Source of the DNA: a bacterium
GTDB lineage: Bacteria > Oederibacteriota > Muellerivitia > Muellerivitales > Muellerivitaceae
Direction of reading: 5' to 3'
DNA length: 43,435 nt
NCBI GenBank assembly: GCA_035549195.1
Contig: DASZRK010000063.1
Coordinates: 1-43,435 of the forward strand
The stretch's first letter is position 1, and every line of letters starts with the position of its first letter. This document shows, piece by piece, positions 1 through 9,312 of this stretch. The notes under the pieces are model-generated. The model saw only the letters and a list, made by a program, of their open reading frames with translations, did no database searches and had not been told where the DNA came from. A program made the position numbers and the translations under genes.

Positions 1-1
1 T

Positions 2-364
2 ATCAGCTCCAATGATCCTGGGACCCACCCGGATGATTCCCCGGAAAACCTCAAGACAATGGGGGAGACCTTGGGCTTGAATTTCCCCTTGGCTTTCGAT
101 GCTTCCCAGGATGCTGCCAAGGCTTTCCGCGCCGCCTGTACCCCTGAGTTCTATCTTTTCGACCGGGACCGGAAACTGATCTACCGGGGTCAGCTGGATG
201 ACAGCCGTCCCAAAAACCAGGTTCCTGTTACGGGAAATGACCTCCGGGCCGCCTTGGATGGCGCCTTGGCCGGAAAGCCGCTTTCTGTAGAACAAAAGCC
301 GGGCATCGGCTGCAATATCAAATGGCGGCCGGGGAATGAGCCTGATTATTTCCTCCATGGATAA
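2..364 (+). CDS. Thioredoxin-family (AhpC/TSA-like redoxin) protein, 5'-truncated
   Basis: The last 120 codons of a gene that begins before the window; the reading frame is open from base 2 to the TAA at 362-364. The visible part starts ISSND, followed by an acidic loop rich in His, Asp and Pro (HPDDSPENLK). It continues with FPLAFD, AACTPEFYLFD and the tail motif PGIGCNIKW. This pattern is characteristic of small cytoplasmic thioredoxin-like proteins of the AhpC/TSA superfamily. The catalytic N-terminal Cys motif would lie upstream of the window and cannot be checked. Two cysteines are visible (codons at 137 and 311). A role in thiol redox or peroxide handling is inferred from the family; the substrate is unknown. 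Confidence 0.85.
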   Translation: MSSNDPGTHPDDSPENLKTMGETLGLNFPLAFDASQDAAKAFRAACTPEFYLFDRDRKLIYRGQLDDSRPKNQVPVTGNDLRAALDGALAGKPLSVEQKPGIGCNIKWRPGNEPDYFLHG

Positions 365-419
365 GGCCTGGCTCGTAGTAAAATGTTAGCCCATCCCGTT
401 GCACCGGAAAGGGCCACTA

Positions 420-3400
420 TTGAACCTTCCTCATCAATTGAAAAGCTTCATTGATGACGTCCTTTTGAAGGCCGTGGCGGAGTTGGGCGAGGGGATCCTC
501 GTCTTGGACCCGCCCCGGGTCCTTTATGCCAACGAGACCTTTTGCAAGATCAGCGGTTTCTCCAGTGACGAGTTGACCTCCTTCGAGTCTTTTTTTGACC
601 TCCTTTCCGTTGAAACCCGCAAGACCATCCAGGAAAAATTGGACCATCACCTGAAAAGCGGGAAGGGGTTTGTGCGCCATGAGGGGGTTTTCATGGCCAA
701 GACAGGAGAGCCGCTCCAATTGGAATGGACCATCAAGGCCTTCTTGGACGGTGGCGATAAGAAGATCGTTTCCATCATCCGGGACGTCACCGAGCAGAAA
801 AGCCTCAGGGAAAGCCTCCGGTCCCAGGATCTCCAGTACAAGCTCCTTTTCCAGAGCAATCCCCAACCCATGTTGATCTACGACCTGGAGGATCTCTCGA
901 TCCTGGCGGTCAATGACGAGGCGGTCCAGAAGTACGGATATACCCCCGCTGAATTTCGTTCCCTGAAATTGCCGGATCTCCGGGACCCGAAGGACCTCGG
1001 GGAGTTGATGCGGAAGGTTGATCAGATCCGCGACGGACTTTCCGTGGTCCATGAGATTGTCCGCCATCGAACGAAGTCCGGCGAGATCCGGGATGTGGAG
1101 ATCATTTCCCATACCATCGAGTTCGAAGGTCGAAAGGCCCGCGTCATCATGGTCGATGATGTTACGGAGCGTCGAAAGGCCGAAAAGGCGCTGACGGAAA
1201 GTCAGGAAAGGCTTCGGACGGTTGTCACCGGGGCCCCGGTGGTCCTTTTCGCCATCGATCGGAATGGGATCTTCACCCTTTCGGAGGGTAGCGCCCTCAA
1301 GCGTCTTGGCTTCGCGCCGGGACAAGTGGTCGGCACTTCCGCTTTCGACCTTTACCGCGATAATCCGGGGATCGTCCAAAGCTTGAAGCGGGCCTTGTCC
1401 GGGGAAGAATTCTCCGAATTCCTAGAGACGGGTGGCCTGGTCTTCGATACCCACCTTTCCCCGGTCCGGGACGCCCAAGGAGCCGTGGTGGGAGTGAACG
1501 GATTCTCGGTGGACGTGACCGAACGGCGCTCCATGGAGAGGGTCCTTCAAAAACGGATGGAATTCGAGAAGCTCATCACAAGCCTTTCCTCCCACTTTAT
1601 CAACCTGCCACTGCCCCAGATCGACGAGGGAATCCGCAACGGGATCGGGTCCATCGGTCGGTTCATTGGGGTCGACCGGGTCTTCATGTACGTCGTCCAG
1701 AAAGAAAAGAGCCCGAACCCGGCGTTTGAGTGGTATTCGGAAGGGGTGGACCCCCTTTCCGATGAGGTCTCGGGGATCTCTCTTGATTCCTTCCCGTGGT
1801 TCTCCGAAAAGCTGGGCCAGGGGGAGGCGATCCAATTGGTCTCCTTGGAGGAGCTTCCGGCGGAAGCCTCCGCGGAAAGGGAATTCCTGGGGCGCAGGGG
1901 TGTCCGGTCCATCGTGGCGGTTCCTTTGGCGACCGCCGGAACATTGATCGGATTCCTGACCTTCAGTACCACCCGGGCGGCGAAGACCTGGACGCCTGAG
2001 GACTTGGCCCTTTTCAAGATCACGGGCGAGATGTTCGCGGGCGCCTTGATGCGTAAGAGGAACGAACAGGCCCTTTTGGAGAGCGAGGGGAAGTTCCGGG
2101 TCCTTTTCCATAATGCCTTCGACAGCATCTTTCTTTTCGCCATCCGGCCGGATGGGAGCCCTGGTCCCATCCTGGAAGCCAACGATGTGGCATGCGTCAA
2201 ATTGGGTTACGCCAGGTCGGAGTTGCTTGGGAAGACCTTCCAGGAATTATTCATCCAGGATGAGACCGGGGACATCCCCAAGCACCTACAAAAGCTCATT
2301 CAACAGGACCATTTGAGTTTCGAGAAGCATCAGGTGGCCAAGAACGGTCTCAAGATCCCGGTGGAGATCAACGCCCATCTTTTCGAATGGGGGGGGCAAA
2401 GACTGGTCCAGGCGATCGCCCGGGACATTACCGATCGTAAAAGGGCGGAGGAGACCATTCGCCGGCAGGCCTATTACGACCCCTTGACGAACCTGCCCAA
2501 CCGGATGCTTTTCAAGGACCGCTTGGAACAGGCGATGAAACAGGCCCACCGGAACAGGCAGATGTTGGGGGTCATTGTCCTGGACTTGGACCGTTTCAAG
2601 AACATCAACGAGACCCTGGGCCATATCCTGGGGGATAAACTCTTGGTGGCGGTGGCCGAGCGGTTGCTCGAGGTCCTCCATGAAAGCGAGACCATCGCGC
2701 GCTTTGGGGGTGACGAGTTCACCCTGCTGCTGCCACAGATCAACAGCGTGGAGGAGGCGACCCAACATGCCCAGAAGATCATTGAACTATTGGCCGCGCC
2801 CTTCAAGGTCTCCAACCACGAACTCCATCTGACGACCAGCATCGGTATTTCCTTTTACCCGGAGGACGGGGAGAACGCCGAGCTGCTGCTGAAGAACGCC
2901 GAGACGGCCATGTACCGGGCGAAGGAACAGGGGCGGAACAACTATCAGCTCTACGCATCGGTGATGAACGTAAGCGCCTTCAAGCAGCTTTTGATGGAGA
3001 ACAGCCTGCGCCGGGCCCTGGACCGGGAAGAATTCGTCGTGTATTACCAGCCCCAGTACGAGATCAAGACCCAGAAGCTGGTGGGGGCCGAAGCCCTGGT
3101 GCGTTGGAAGCATCCGGACCTTGGCTTGGTCTTTCCGACGGAGTTCATTGGATTGGCCGAGGAGACGGGGCTGATCGTCCCCATCGGGGAATGGGTCATC
3201 CGGAACGTTTGCGCCAAGAACAAGGAATGGCAGGAGGCGGGTTGTGAGAAGGTTTGCATCGGCGTGAACCTATCGGCCCGCCAGTTCCAACAACGGAACC
3301 TGGTGGCTTCTATTTCCCAGATCCTCCACGACACGGGCTTGGACCCGAAGTGGCTGGGACTGGAGATCACCGAATCGATCGCCATGAAGAACGCCGATTT

Positions 3401-3761
3401 CACCATTTCGGCACTGAACGAGTTGAAGAAGATGAAGATCAAACTTTCCTTGGATGATTTCGGGACGGGCTACTCGTCCTTGAGTTATCTGAAGCGGTTC
3501 CCCTTGGAGGCCCTTAAGATCGACCGTTCTTTCGTTCGGGATATTACGACCGATCCCAACGACGCGGCCATCGTCAATGCGGTGGTGGCCCTGGCCCATA
3601 GCCTGAAATTGACCGTGGTGGCGGAAGGGGTGGAGACGGAGACCCAATTGGAGTTCCTGCGGAACAATCATTGTGATGCGGTGCAAGGATATATCTTCAG
3701 CCATCCGCTCTCGGAAGACAATTTCCTCAAGGAACTGAGGGCGCAAGCCAAAAAGATCTGA
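420..3761 (+). CDS. Multi-sensor diguanylate cyclase/phosphodiesterase (PAS-PAS-PAS-GAF-PAS-GGDEF-EAL)
   Basis: A soluble cyclic-di-GMP turnover protein of 1113 residues with no membrane segment. In order it shows PAS (about 15-127), PAS (138-255), PAS (265-370), GAF (385-545), PAS (558-680), GGDEF (685-845) and EAL (862-1105). The diguanylate cyclase motif is intact (FGGDEF, GGDEF at 763-767). The phosphodiesterase half keeps EAL (891-893), GVNLSARQF, LEITES, LDDFGTGYSS, LKIDRSF, VVAEGVET and QGYIFS, so both activities look possible. The inhibitory I-site, normally RxxD five residues before GGDEF, reads HESE here, which suggests loss of product inhibition. I chose TTG at 420 because GGAAAGG lies 8 bases upstream. 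An in-frame TTG at 399 adds 7 residues but has no ribosome site. The ligands of the sensor domains are unknown. Confidence 0.93.
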   Translation: MNLPHQLKSFIDDVLLKAVAELGEGILVLDPPRVLYANETFCKISGFSSDELTSFESFFDLLSVETRKTIQEKLDHHLKSGKGFVRHEGVFMAKTGEPLQLEWTIKAFLDGGDKKIVSIIRDVTEQKSLRESLRSQDLQYKLLFQSNPQPMLIYDLEDLSILAVNDEAVQKYGYTPAEFRSLKLPDLRDPKDLGELMRKVDQIRDGLSVVHEIVRHRTKSGEIRDVEIISHTIEFEGRKARVIMVDDVTERRKAEKALTESQERLRTVVTGAPVVLFAIDRNGIFTLSEGSALKRLGFAPGQVVGTSAFDLYRDNPGIVQSLKRALSGEEFSEFLETGGLVFDTHLSPVRDAQGAVVGVNGFSVDVTERRSMERVLQKRMEFEKLITSLSSHFINLPLPQIDEGIRNGIGSIGRFIGVDRVFMYVVQKEKSPNPAFEWYSEGVDPLSDEVSGISLDSFPWFSEKLGQGEAIQLVSLEELPAEASAEREFLGRRGVRSIVAVPLATAGTLIGFLTFSTTRAAKTWTPEDLALFKITGEMFAGALMRKRNEQALLESEGKFRVLFHNAFDSIFLFAIRPDGSPGPILEANDVACVKLGYARSELLGKTFQELFIQDETGDIPKHLQKLIQQDHLSFEKHQVAKNGLKIPVEINAHLFEWGGQRLVQAIARDITDRKRAEETIRRQAYYDPLTNLPNRMLFKDRLEQAMKQAHRNRQMLGVIVLDLDRFKNINETLGHILGDKLLVAVAERLLEVLHESETIARFGGDEFTLLLPQINSVEEATQHAQKIIELLAAPFKVSNHELHLTTSIGISFYPEDGENAELLLKNAETAMYRAKEQGRNNYQLYASVMNVSAFKQLLMENSLRRALDREEFVVYYQPQYEIKTQKLVGAEALVRWKHPDLGLVFPTEFIGLAEETGLIVPIGEWVIRNVCAKNKEWQEAGCEKVCIGVNLSARQFQQRNLVASISQILHDTGLDPKWLGLEITESIAMKNADFTISALNELKKMKIKLSLDDFGTGYSSLSYLKRFPLEALKIDRSFVRDITTDPNDAAIVNAVVALAHSLKLTVVAEGVETETQLEFLRNNHCDAVQGYIFSHPLSEDNFLKELRAQAKKI

Positions 3762-3762
3762 C

Positions 3763-4227
3763 CTAGAGACGCTTCTGGCGGGCCCTGAGCGCCCGGTCGA
3801 TGTCCCGGTTCGCTTCCTTTTCCCGCAGCTTGTCCCGTTTGTCCCGGACCGATTTCCCCCTGGCAATGGCCAATTGGATCTTCACTTTGCCGTGCTTGAA
3901 GTAAAGGCGGATGGGGACCATAGAGAGGCCCTTTTCCTGGACCCGGTGGGCCAGGTTCTGGATCTCGGAGCGTTTCAGGAGCAATTTGCGGACCCGGGTG
4001 GGCTCAAGGTTATAGCGGTTCCCTTGTTCGTAGGGGGATATGTGCATCCCATAGAGCCAGACCTCGTCCTTTTCCACCCTGGCGAAACTGTCCTGGAGGC
4101 TGGCTTTGCCGTTGCGGATGGATTTGACCTCGCATCCGGCCAGGGCGATGCCCGCCTCCTGGCTTTCCAGGATGAAATAATCGTGATGGGCTTTACGGTT
4201 TTGGAGTGTTGGTGCTCTCTCGCTCAT
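3763..4227 (-). CDS. smpB: SsrA-binding protein SmpB
   Basis: A 154-residue protein of normal SmpB length. Recognisable segments are NRKAHHDYFILE, AGIALAGCEVKSIRNGKASL, DSFARVEKDEVWLYGMHISPYEQGN, a KLLLKRSEIQ segment and LVPIRLYF-like MVPIRLYFKHGKVK. It ends in a very basic tail (RDKRDKLREKEANRDIDRALRARQKRL region), as in the family. SmpB binds tmRNA and brings it to stalled ribosomes for trans-translation. The ATG at 4227 lies inside the 3' end of rnr (35-base overlap), so the two are co-transcribed and probably translationally coupled. The stop is one base from the stop of the convergent c-di-GMP gene, and no terminator is visible between them. Confidence 0.97.
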   Translation of the reverse strand: MSERAPTLQNRKAHHDYFILESQEAGIALAGCEVKSIRNGKASLQDSFARVEKDEVWLYGMHISPYEQGNRYNLEPTRVRKLLLKRSEIQNLAHRVQEKGLSMVPIRLYFKHGKVKIQLAIARGKSVRDKRDKLREKEANRDIDRALRARQKRL

Positions 4228-6265
4228 AGATCCTCGTCAAGGTCATCCGTTGCAGGACCATGTCCACGTTGGCCACGGACACGGTCATCTTATCGCCGAT
4301 CAAAATGCGTCGGCTCCTTTTTCCGTTGAGGGAAAGCGACCCCTCATTGAAGGTATAGAGGTCGTCCGTCAGGCTTTCCATGGGCAAGAAGCCTTCCACT
4401 CCCAGGGCCTCCAGTTCCACGAAGGCCCCGTGGGCCGTGAGGTGCCGCACCGTGCCCGGGAAGGTCCTGCCGACCTGCCCTTCCATGAACCGCAACTGAA
4501 GGATCCTTTGGCTTTCCCGCTCGGCTTTCTCGGCCTTCCGTTCCTGCTCGCTGGTCTGCAGGGCCATTTTGTCCAGGTGACGGCTTTTAGGCGGCGGGGT
4601 CGACTGCAACCGAGCTTTTTTCAACGAACGGTGCACGATAAGGTCGGGGTAGCGCCGGATGGGGGACGTGAAGTGGCAGTAGGAATCCAGGCCCAGCCCG
4701 AAATGGCCCGCGTTGCGGGTGGCATAGACGGCCAGTTTCAGGGACCGGAGGGAGAGGGTGGAGACGGGGGCCTGCCAAGGCCCGCCTTGGACCGAGCGGA
4801 TGAGTTTTTGCATCCCTTGGGGGGTAGAGAGGTCCAAGCCCTTGTGGGGGATGTGGTAGGCGTCCAGGAAGGTGGTCAGGTCCTCCAGGTCCCGGGCCTC
4901 GGGCGGCTCATGGATGCGGTAGAGGGTCGGGAAGTTCTTGCCGTCCAGGAAGGTGGCGACGGCCTCGTTGGCCGAGACCATGAAGTCCTCGATGAGCCGG
5001 TGGGTCTCCAGGCGTTCCTTCTGCTGGACGCCCACGATCTTGCCGTTCTCGATGATGGCCCGCACTTCCGGGAAATCGAAATCCAGGGAACCTTTCCGCT
5101 CGCGTTCCTTCCGGATGGCCCGGGACAAATGGAGCATGTCCTGGAGGGTGGCGGCAAAGGGTTCGTATTTGGACTTGATCTCGGGCGTGGCCTTCCCATC
5201 CAGGAAAGCCTGGACCTCTTCATAGATGCCCCGCCGTCCGCTTTGGATGACGGTGTTGCGGAACTCGGTCCCCTGCAATTGGCCTTGGGCGGTATAGGTC
5301 AGGAAGGCGCTGACGGTCAGGCGGGGGACACCTTCCCGCAGGGAACAAAGTCCGTCGGACAGGGCTTGGGGGAGCATGGGGAGCACCCGGTCGGCCAGGT
5401 AGAGGCTGGTGCTGCGGGCGAAGGCCTCCACGTCCAGGGGCGTTCCTTCGGAAACATAATGGGAAACGTCGGCGATATGGACCCCCAACCGGAGGCGACC
5501 GTTGGCCAGGCGCTCCAGGGAAATGGCGTCGTCGAAGTCCTTGGCGTCCTTGCCGTCGATGGTCAGGATGGGCAGGTGGCGCAGGTCCATGCGGCCCTCC
5601 CAGTCCTCCGGACCGGGATCGGCGGGGAAGCGGGCGACCTGGTCCATGACGGATTGGGGGAAGCTTTCCGGCCATTCATATTTGCGGATGACGCTCTTGA
5701 TGTCGACGCCGGGCGCGCCGGGGAAGCCCAAAAGCTCCTCCAGCCGGCCCGCCATCAGGCGGCGGCCCTCCCCGGGCCATTGGCTGATCCGAAGCACGGC
5801 TTTTTGACCCTCGACGGGGGGAATGGGGCCCTTTTCGACCTTGGCCACCGGCAACCGTGTGTCGTCGGGTTTCAGGAAGGTCTGTCCTTGCTCGTTGAAA
5901 AGGGTCCCGACCACGGTGTTGTGGGACCGTTTGACGAGTTCGAGGCTTTCCACGATGAATTTCCCGGGCTTATAGCTGTCGATCCGGACATCGGCTTTGA
6001 CCAGGTCCCCGTCGATAATGCCGTTCATTAAGCGGGGCGGAACGAAGGCGTCCTCGCTCCCGTCAGCCGGGATGAAGAAGCCGAAGCCTTTCTCATTGGC
6101 TTGGACACGGCCTTCCAGCAGGTGGGCACCCTTTTTTTGCGAAGGACCCGAGGGTTTGTGGCCCTTCGAGTGGTGGCGAGAATGCGGGCCTTGGTGTTGC
6201 CGCGGGGGCCTGGGTCCCTTGCGTTTACGGGAATTCGAATTTTTGTGACTGTGTTTCTTCGACAA
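4193..6265 (-). CDS. rnr: Ribonuclease R (RNB-family 3'-5' exoribonuclease)
   Basis: A 690-residue processive 3'-5' exoribonuclease. It shows two cold-shock/OB regions (about 48-110 and 115-175), the RNB catalytic domain (about 225-550) and a C-terminal S1 domain (about 600-680, GTVRHLTAHGAFVEL). The metal-binding aspartates are present in TIDGKDAKDFDDAIS (D237, D243, D245, D246). The usual N-terminal winged-helix region is missing. In its place is a 46-residue tail rich in Lys, Arg and His. The start is TTG at 6265, with only a weak purine-rich site upstream. Pairing with smpB fits the known role of RNase R in degrading mRNAs released by trans-translation. It is divergent from the tRNA-Leu gene. 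Confidence 0.96.
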   Translation of the reverse strand: MSKKHSHKNSNSRKRKGPRPPRQHQGPHSRHHSKGHKPSGPSQKKGAHLLEGRVQANEKGFGFFIPADGSEDAFVPPRLMNGIIDGDLVKADVRIDSYKPGKFIVESLELVKRSHNTVVGTLFNEQGQTFLKPDDTRLPVAKVEKGPIPPVEGQKAVLRISQWPGEGRRLMAGRLEELLGFPGAPGVDIKSVIRKYEWPESFPQSVMDQVARFPADPGPEDWEGRMDLRHLPILTIDGKDAKDFDDAISLERLANGRLRLGVHIADVSHYVSEGTPLDVEAFARSTSLYLADRVLPMLPQALSDGLCSLREGVPRLTVSAFLTYTAQGQLQGTEFRNTVIQSGRRGIYEEVQAFLDGKATPEIKSKYEPFAATLQDMLHLSRAIRKERERKGSLDFDFPEVRAIIENGKIVGVQQKERLETHRLIEDFMVSANEAVATFLDGKNFPTLYRIHEPPEARDLEDLTTFLDAYHIPHKGLDLSTPQGMQKLIRSVQGGPWQAPVSTLSLRSLKLAVYATRNAGHFGLGLDSYCHFTSPIRRYPDLIVHRSLKKARLQSTPPPKSRHLDKMALQTSEQERKAEKAERESQRILQLRFMEGQVGRTFPGTVRHLTAHGAFVELEALGVEGFLPMESLTDDLYTFNEGSLSLNGKRSRRILIGDKMTVSVANVDMVLQRMTLTRIYERESTNTPKP

Positions 6266-6353
6266 ATGTTTCTTCTTTCATGAAAAAAGCATGGAGCGAT
6301 CTTCAGTATTTTATTTGGAACGAGGGGGGAAGCGAGGGGGAAGGGGGCCTTGC

Positions 6354-6383
6354 TTGACAGGTTCTCGGATGTCAATTTATACT
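6354..6383 (+). promoter_or_regulatory. Sigma70-type promoter of tRNA-Leu
   Basis: TTGACA at 6354-6359 and TATACT at 6378-6383 are separated by 18 bases. This is the closest match to the sigma70 consensus that I found in the window. Transcription would start near 6390, about 25 bases before the mature tRNA. Confidence 0.85.
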
Positions 6384-6415
6384 ACGGGGCCTTTTGAGAC
6401 AAGCCAGATGATCTT

Positions 6416-6503
6416 GCGGAAGTGGCGAAACTGGCAGACGCACTAGCTTCAGGTGCTAGCGGGGGCAACCTCATGGGGGTTCAACTCCCCCCTTCCGCAC
6501 CAA
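6416..6503 (+). tRNA. tRNA-Leu (anticodon CAG)
   Basis: An 88-base class II tRNA. The acceptor stem GCGGAAG pairs perfectly with CTTCCGC (6493-6499). The anticodon stem CTAGC/GCTAG encloses the loop TTCAGGT, giving anticodon CAG, which reads CUG. A long variable arm (around GGGGGCAACCTC) and a GGTTCAACTCC-type T arm follow. CCA is encoded at 6501-6503. CTG is a very common Leu codon in the neighbouring genes, so this should be a heavily used tRNA. It is flanked by its own promoter and a terminator. Confidence 0.96.
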
Positions 6504-6552
6504 CTCTCATTGTTCGATATTGAAAGCCGTCGGCTTTCGATGAAAAAGGGTT

Positions 6553-6587
6553 GGTGTAGTGCCTGTTGGGGCGCGCACCACTTTTTT
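6553..6587 (+). terminator. Rho-independent terminator after tRNA-Leu
   Basis: GGTGT(A)GTGCC at 6553-6563 pairs with GGCGCGCACC at 6570-6579, with one bulged A and a 6-base loop. A run of six T follows at 6582-6587. It closes the short tRNA transcription unit. Confidence 0.75.
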
Positions 6588-6724
6588 AGAGTCCCAGAGC
6601 TCTTCGGGGCCTGGTCAGCATCCTCTCCCATCCTTGAACCCCTGCGTTCTTTTCCTTACCTTAGGCATGATCCCTTCGTTGTTTTCCTAATAATCCGTTC
6701 CTTAAAAGGAAAGGTTTGTAATCA

Positions 6725-9310
6725 ATGCCATCAAAATCGATCCCCGCTCCGGGCGCCGTGACACGGTTCAAGTTCAAGAATGGAGCGACCCTCCTGGTGA
6801 AGGAAGAGCCGAACACTCCTGTGGTGGCCCTGAACTTTTGGGTCGAAGCCGGTTCCGTCGACGAAAGGCCGGATGAACGGGGAATGGCCCACCTGATCGA
6901 ACATATGATCTTCAAGGGTACCCGGAAAAGGGGGGTCGGGGAGATCTCCCGCCAGGTCGAGGCGGCCGGCGGCTACCTGAACGCCTTCACGAGTTACGAG
7001 CACACTTGTTTTTATGTGGTCCTTCCCAGCGAACAGGTCCAAAAGGCCATTGATATCGAATTCGACGCCTACCAGCACTCCCTTTTCGACGCCAAGGAAT
7101 TGGCGAAGGAAAAGGAGGTGGTCTTCGAAGAGATGCGGATGCGCCGTGACGATCCCTGGAGCTGGTCCTGGGAGATACTCCTGGGAATGCTGTTCCGAAA
7201 GAATCCCTATCATTGGCCGGTCATTGGCGACCTCAAGATCCTTCGAGCGGTGCCCCGAGAGAGGCTGAAGCGTTATTATGACCATCATTATGTTCCAGCC
7301 AATATGGTGATCTCAGTCGTAGGGAACGTGGAAGCGTCCAAGGTCCAACGCTGGGTAGCGGCCCAGTGGGGTCGAAAGGGGAAGGTCCTGCCGCCGGTGC
7401 GTCGGACGGCATCCGATAACGAACCGGCCGGATTGAAGCTGCGTTTGGAGGAGGGGGAAGTCCAGCAGATTTACCTATCGGTCGGGTTCCCGACCGTTGC
7501 CCTGGAACACCCTGATTCGGCGCCCCTGGAGATCCTGGCGGCACTTTTGGGGGATGGGGCCTCGAGCCGGTTCAATCTTTCCTTGCGCGAAAGGACCCAG
7601 GATGCCGACGATGTGGCCAGCGAGCATTTCTCCGGAAAATACGGTGGGGCTTTGGTGTTCCAGGCCCTGACGGACTCCTCGCGGCTCGAAAATTGCGTAT
7701 CGGGTATTGGAGCGGAGATCGACCGGCTCCTGGAGGGGCCTCTTCCGCCGCAAGAATTGGAAAAGGTGAAAAATCGTATTAAATCCTCAAAAGTTTTCGA
7801 AAAGCAAAACGTGGATGGCCAGGCAAAGACCCTCGGTTTCTGGGAATTGCAGGGAGGCTATGAGAAGGAAGAAGCCTTCCTGCGAGCCTTGGATGCGGTT
7901 TCAGAAAAGGACATCACCCGGGTGGGGCGACGCTATCTGACAGCGGTCCGGGCATCGCTCCTCATTTATCATCCGAAAGGCCAAGCCCCGAAAGGTGACC
8001 GGGCCCATTGGGAAGGGGTGCTGGAGAAAGCGCTCTCCCCCAAAAACCGTCCCCGGAAGGCGGTGAAAAGAAGCCCGGATGGCCCGGCCAAGATTGTGCT
8101 TCGCAACGGCGAAACCCTTTGGTTCCGGCGCCGAAAGTCGCTTCCCTTGGTCTCGCTGGGGGCGTTCGTTCCGGGCGGGTTCAGTGAGGAAAGGCCCGAA
8201 GTCTATGGGATCACCTCCTTAATGACCAAATGCCTTCTCAAAGGAACCAGCCGACTTTCCCATGACATTTTCTCCCACCGTATCGAGAGTCTGGGGGCTC
8301 ATTTGGACGCCTCCATGGATAAGGATTATTGGGGCCTGACCTTGGATTGCCTGGTACCGCAATTCGAGAGGGCTTACGAACTCTTCCGGGAAACCCTGCG
8401 GGACCCGGCCTTCCTCCCCTCGGAAACGGCCAAGGAGCGAAAGATGCAAATGGCGGCTGTCGCCCGGTTGAAGGACGATCCGGCGGAATATGCCCTCCTT
8501 CAATCCGATCTCTTGACGTTCCAAGGAACGCCCTATGCCCACGCTCCTCTCGGAGAGCCCGAGACCCTCTCCAAGATCGGTTCGGTAGCGATGCGTGATT
8601 GGCACCATCGGTTCATCAAGAAGAAACCGCTGACATGGTTCGCGGTAGGGGATATGGAGCCGGAAAAACTCTTGAAACTCCTGGAAACCGATCCGCGGGG
8701 CCGCCGCAAGCCTGGGAGGCCCGGAAGGGACGGGGGCCATCATGATGTGGCATCCAGGACCTTGCGCTTTCGGCAGGGGACCCAACAATCCAATTTGGTC
8801 CTGGGACTTTCGGCGCCCTCGTTCCGTTCGGACGATTATTTCCCTTTCCGGGTCTTGAACACCCTTTTGAACGGAATGGGGGGACGGCTTTTCTTGGAAT
8901 TGCGTGAAAAAAGGAGCTTGGCCTACAGTGTCTATGCTTCCCATGACGCCGGCGCCCGGGCCGGGATCTATCAGATCTATATCGGATGCGATCCATCCAA
9001 GGCGGATTCGGCCCGCGCCGAGATGGAGCGGGTCCTCTTCGATCTGTGGACCGGGCGCATAACACAGGCCGAATTGGAAAGGGCCAAGACCTATATGGCG
9101 GGACTTTTCAAGATGGGGCTGCAATCCAACCGATCCCAACTGCTTTCCTACGCCCGCTATGAAATGGCCGGGCATGGGGCGGGGACCCTCGCCCTCGTCC
9201 CGGGGAAGATCCAGAAGGTCACCTTGAAGGATGTTCGGCGTGTGGCGGAGAAATACCTGGACACGGACAAGAAAACATGGGTCCTGGTGACCCCGCAAGG
9301 GAGGGATTGA
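6725..9310 (+). CDS. M16-family zinc metallopeptidase (two fused M16 halves)
   Basis: An 861-residue insulinase/pitrilysin-like peptidase. The N-terminal half holds the inverted zinc motif HLIEH (H56, E59, H60). The downstream acidic ligands lie in EKEVVFEE (E129 and E136), at the spacing usual for the family. The C-terminal half (from about 455) repeats the M16 fold, but its equivalent site reads LMTKCLLKGT, without the HxxEH residues. It is therefore the inactive clamshell partner. A C-terminal segment with RLFLELREKRSLAYSV is typical of M16. No signal peptide is visible, so a cytoplasmic location is most likely. AAGGAAAGG precedes the ATG. Function is probably degradation of small unfolded peptides; the substrate is unknown. 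Confidence 0.92.
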   Translation: MPSKSIPAPGAVTRFKFKNGATLLVKEEPNTPVVALNFWVEAGSVDERPDERGMAHLIEHMIFKGTRKRGVGEISRQVEAAGGYLNAFTSYEHTCFYVVLPSEQVQKAIDIEFDAYQHSLFDAKELAKEKEVVFEEMRMRRDDPWSWSWEILLGMLFRKNPYHWPVIGDLKILRAVPRERLKRYYDHHYVPANMVISVVGNVEASKVQRWVAAQWGRKGKVLPPVRRTASDNEPAGLKLRLEEGEVQQIYLSVGFPTVALEHPDSAPLEILAALLGDGASSRFNLSLRERTQDADDVASEHFSGKYGGALVFQALTDSSRLENCVSGIGAEIDRLLEGPLPPQELEKVKNRIKSSKVFEKQNVDGQAKTLGFWELQGGYEKEEAFLRALDAVSEKDITRVGRRYLTAVRASLLIYHPKGQAPKGDRAHWEGVLEKALSPKNRPRKAVKRSPDGPAKIVLRNGETLWFRRRKSLPLVSLGAFVPGGFSEERPEVYGITSLMTKCLLKGTSRLSHDIFSHRIESLGAHLDASMDKDYWGLTLDCLVPQFERAYELFRETLRDPAFLPSETAKERKMQMAAVARLKDDPAEYALLQSDLLTFQGTPYAHAPLGEPETLSKIGSVAMRDWHHRFIKKKPLTWFAVGDMEPEKLLKLLETDPRGRRKPGRPGRDGGHHDVASRTLRFRQGTQQSNLVLGLSAPSFRSDDYFPFRVLNTLLNGMGGRLFLELREKRSLAYSVYASHDAGARAGIYQIYIGCDPSKADSARAEMERVLFDLWTGRITQAELERAKTYMAGLFKMGLQSNRSQLLSYARYEMAGHGAGTLALVPGKIQKVTLKDVRRVAEKYLDTDKKTWVLVTPQGRD

Positions 9311-9312
9311 CC

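Noticed and set aside
379-384. TAAAAT as a -10 for the c-di-GMP gene
   Set aside because: No -35 at a suitable distance, and such hexamers are common by chance.
4250-6031. Open plus-strand frame of about 590 codons
   Set aside because: Antisense to rnr, which has all catalytic motifs.
6523-6539. GAAAGCC-GTC-GGCTTTC hairpin after tRNA-Leu
   Set aside because: A 7-bp stem with a 3-base loop and no T run on either strand. The hairpin at 6553-6587 is the better terminator.
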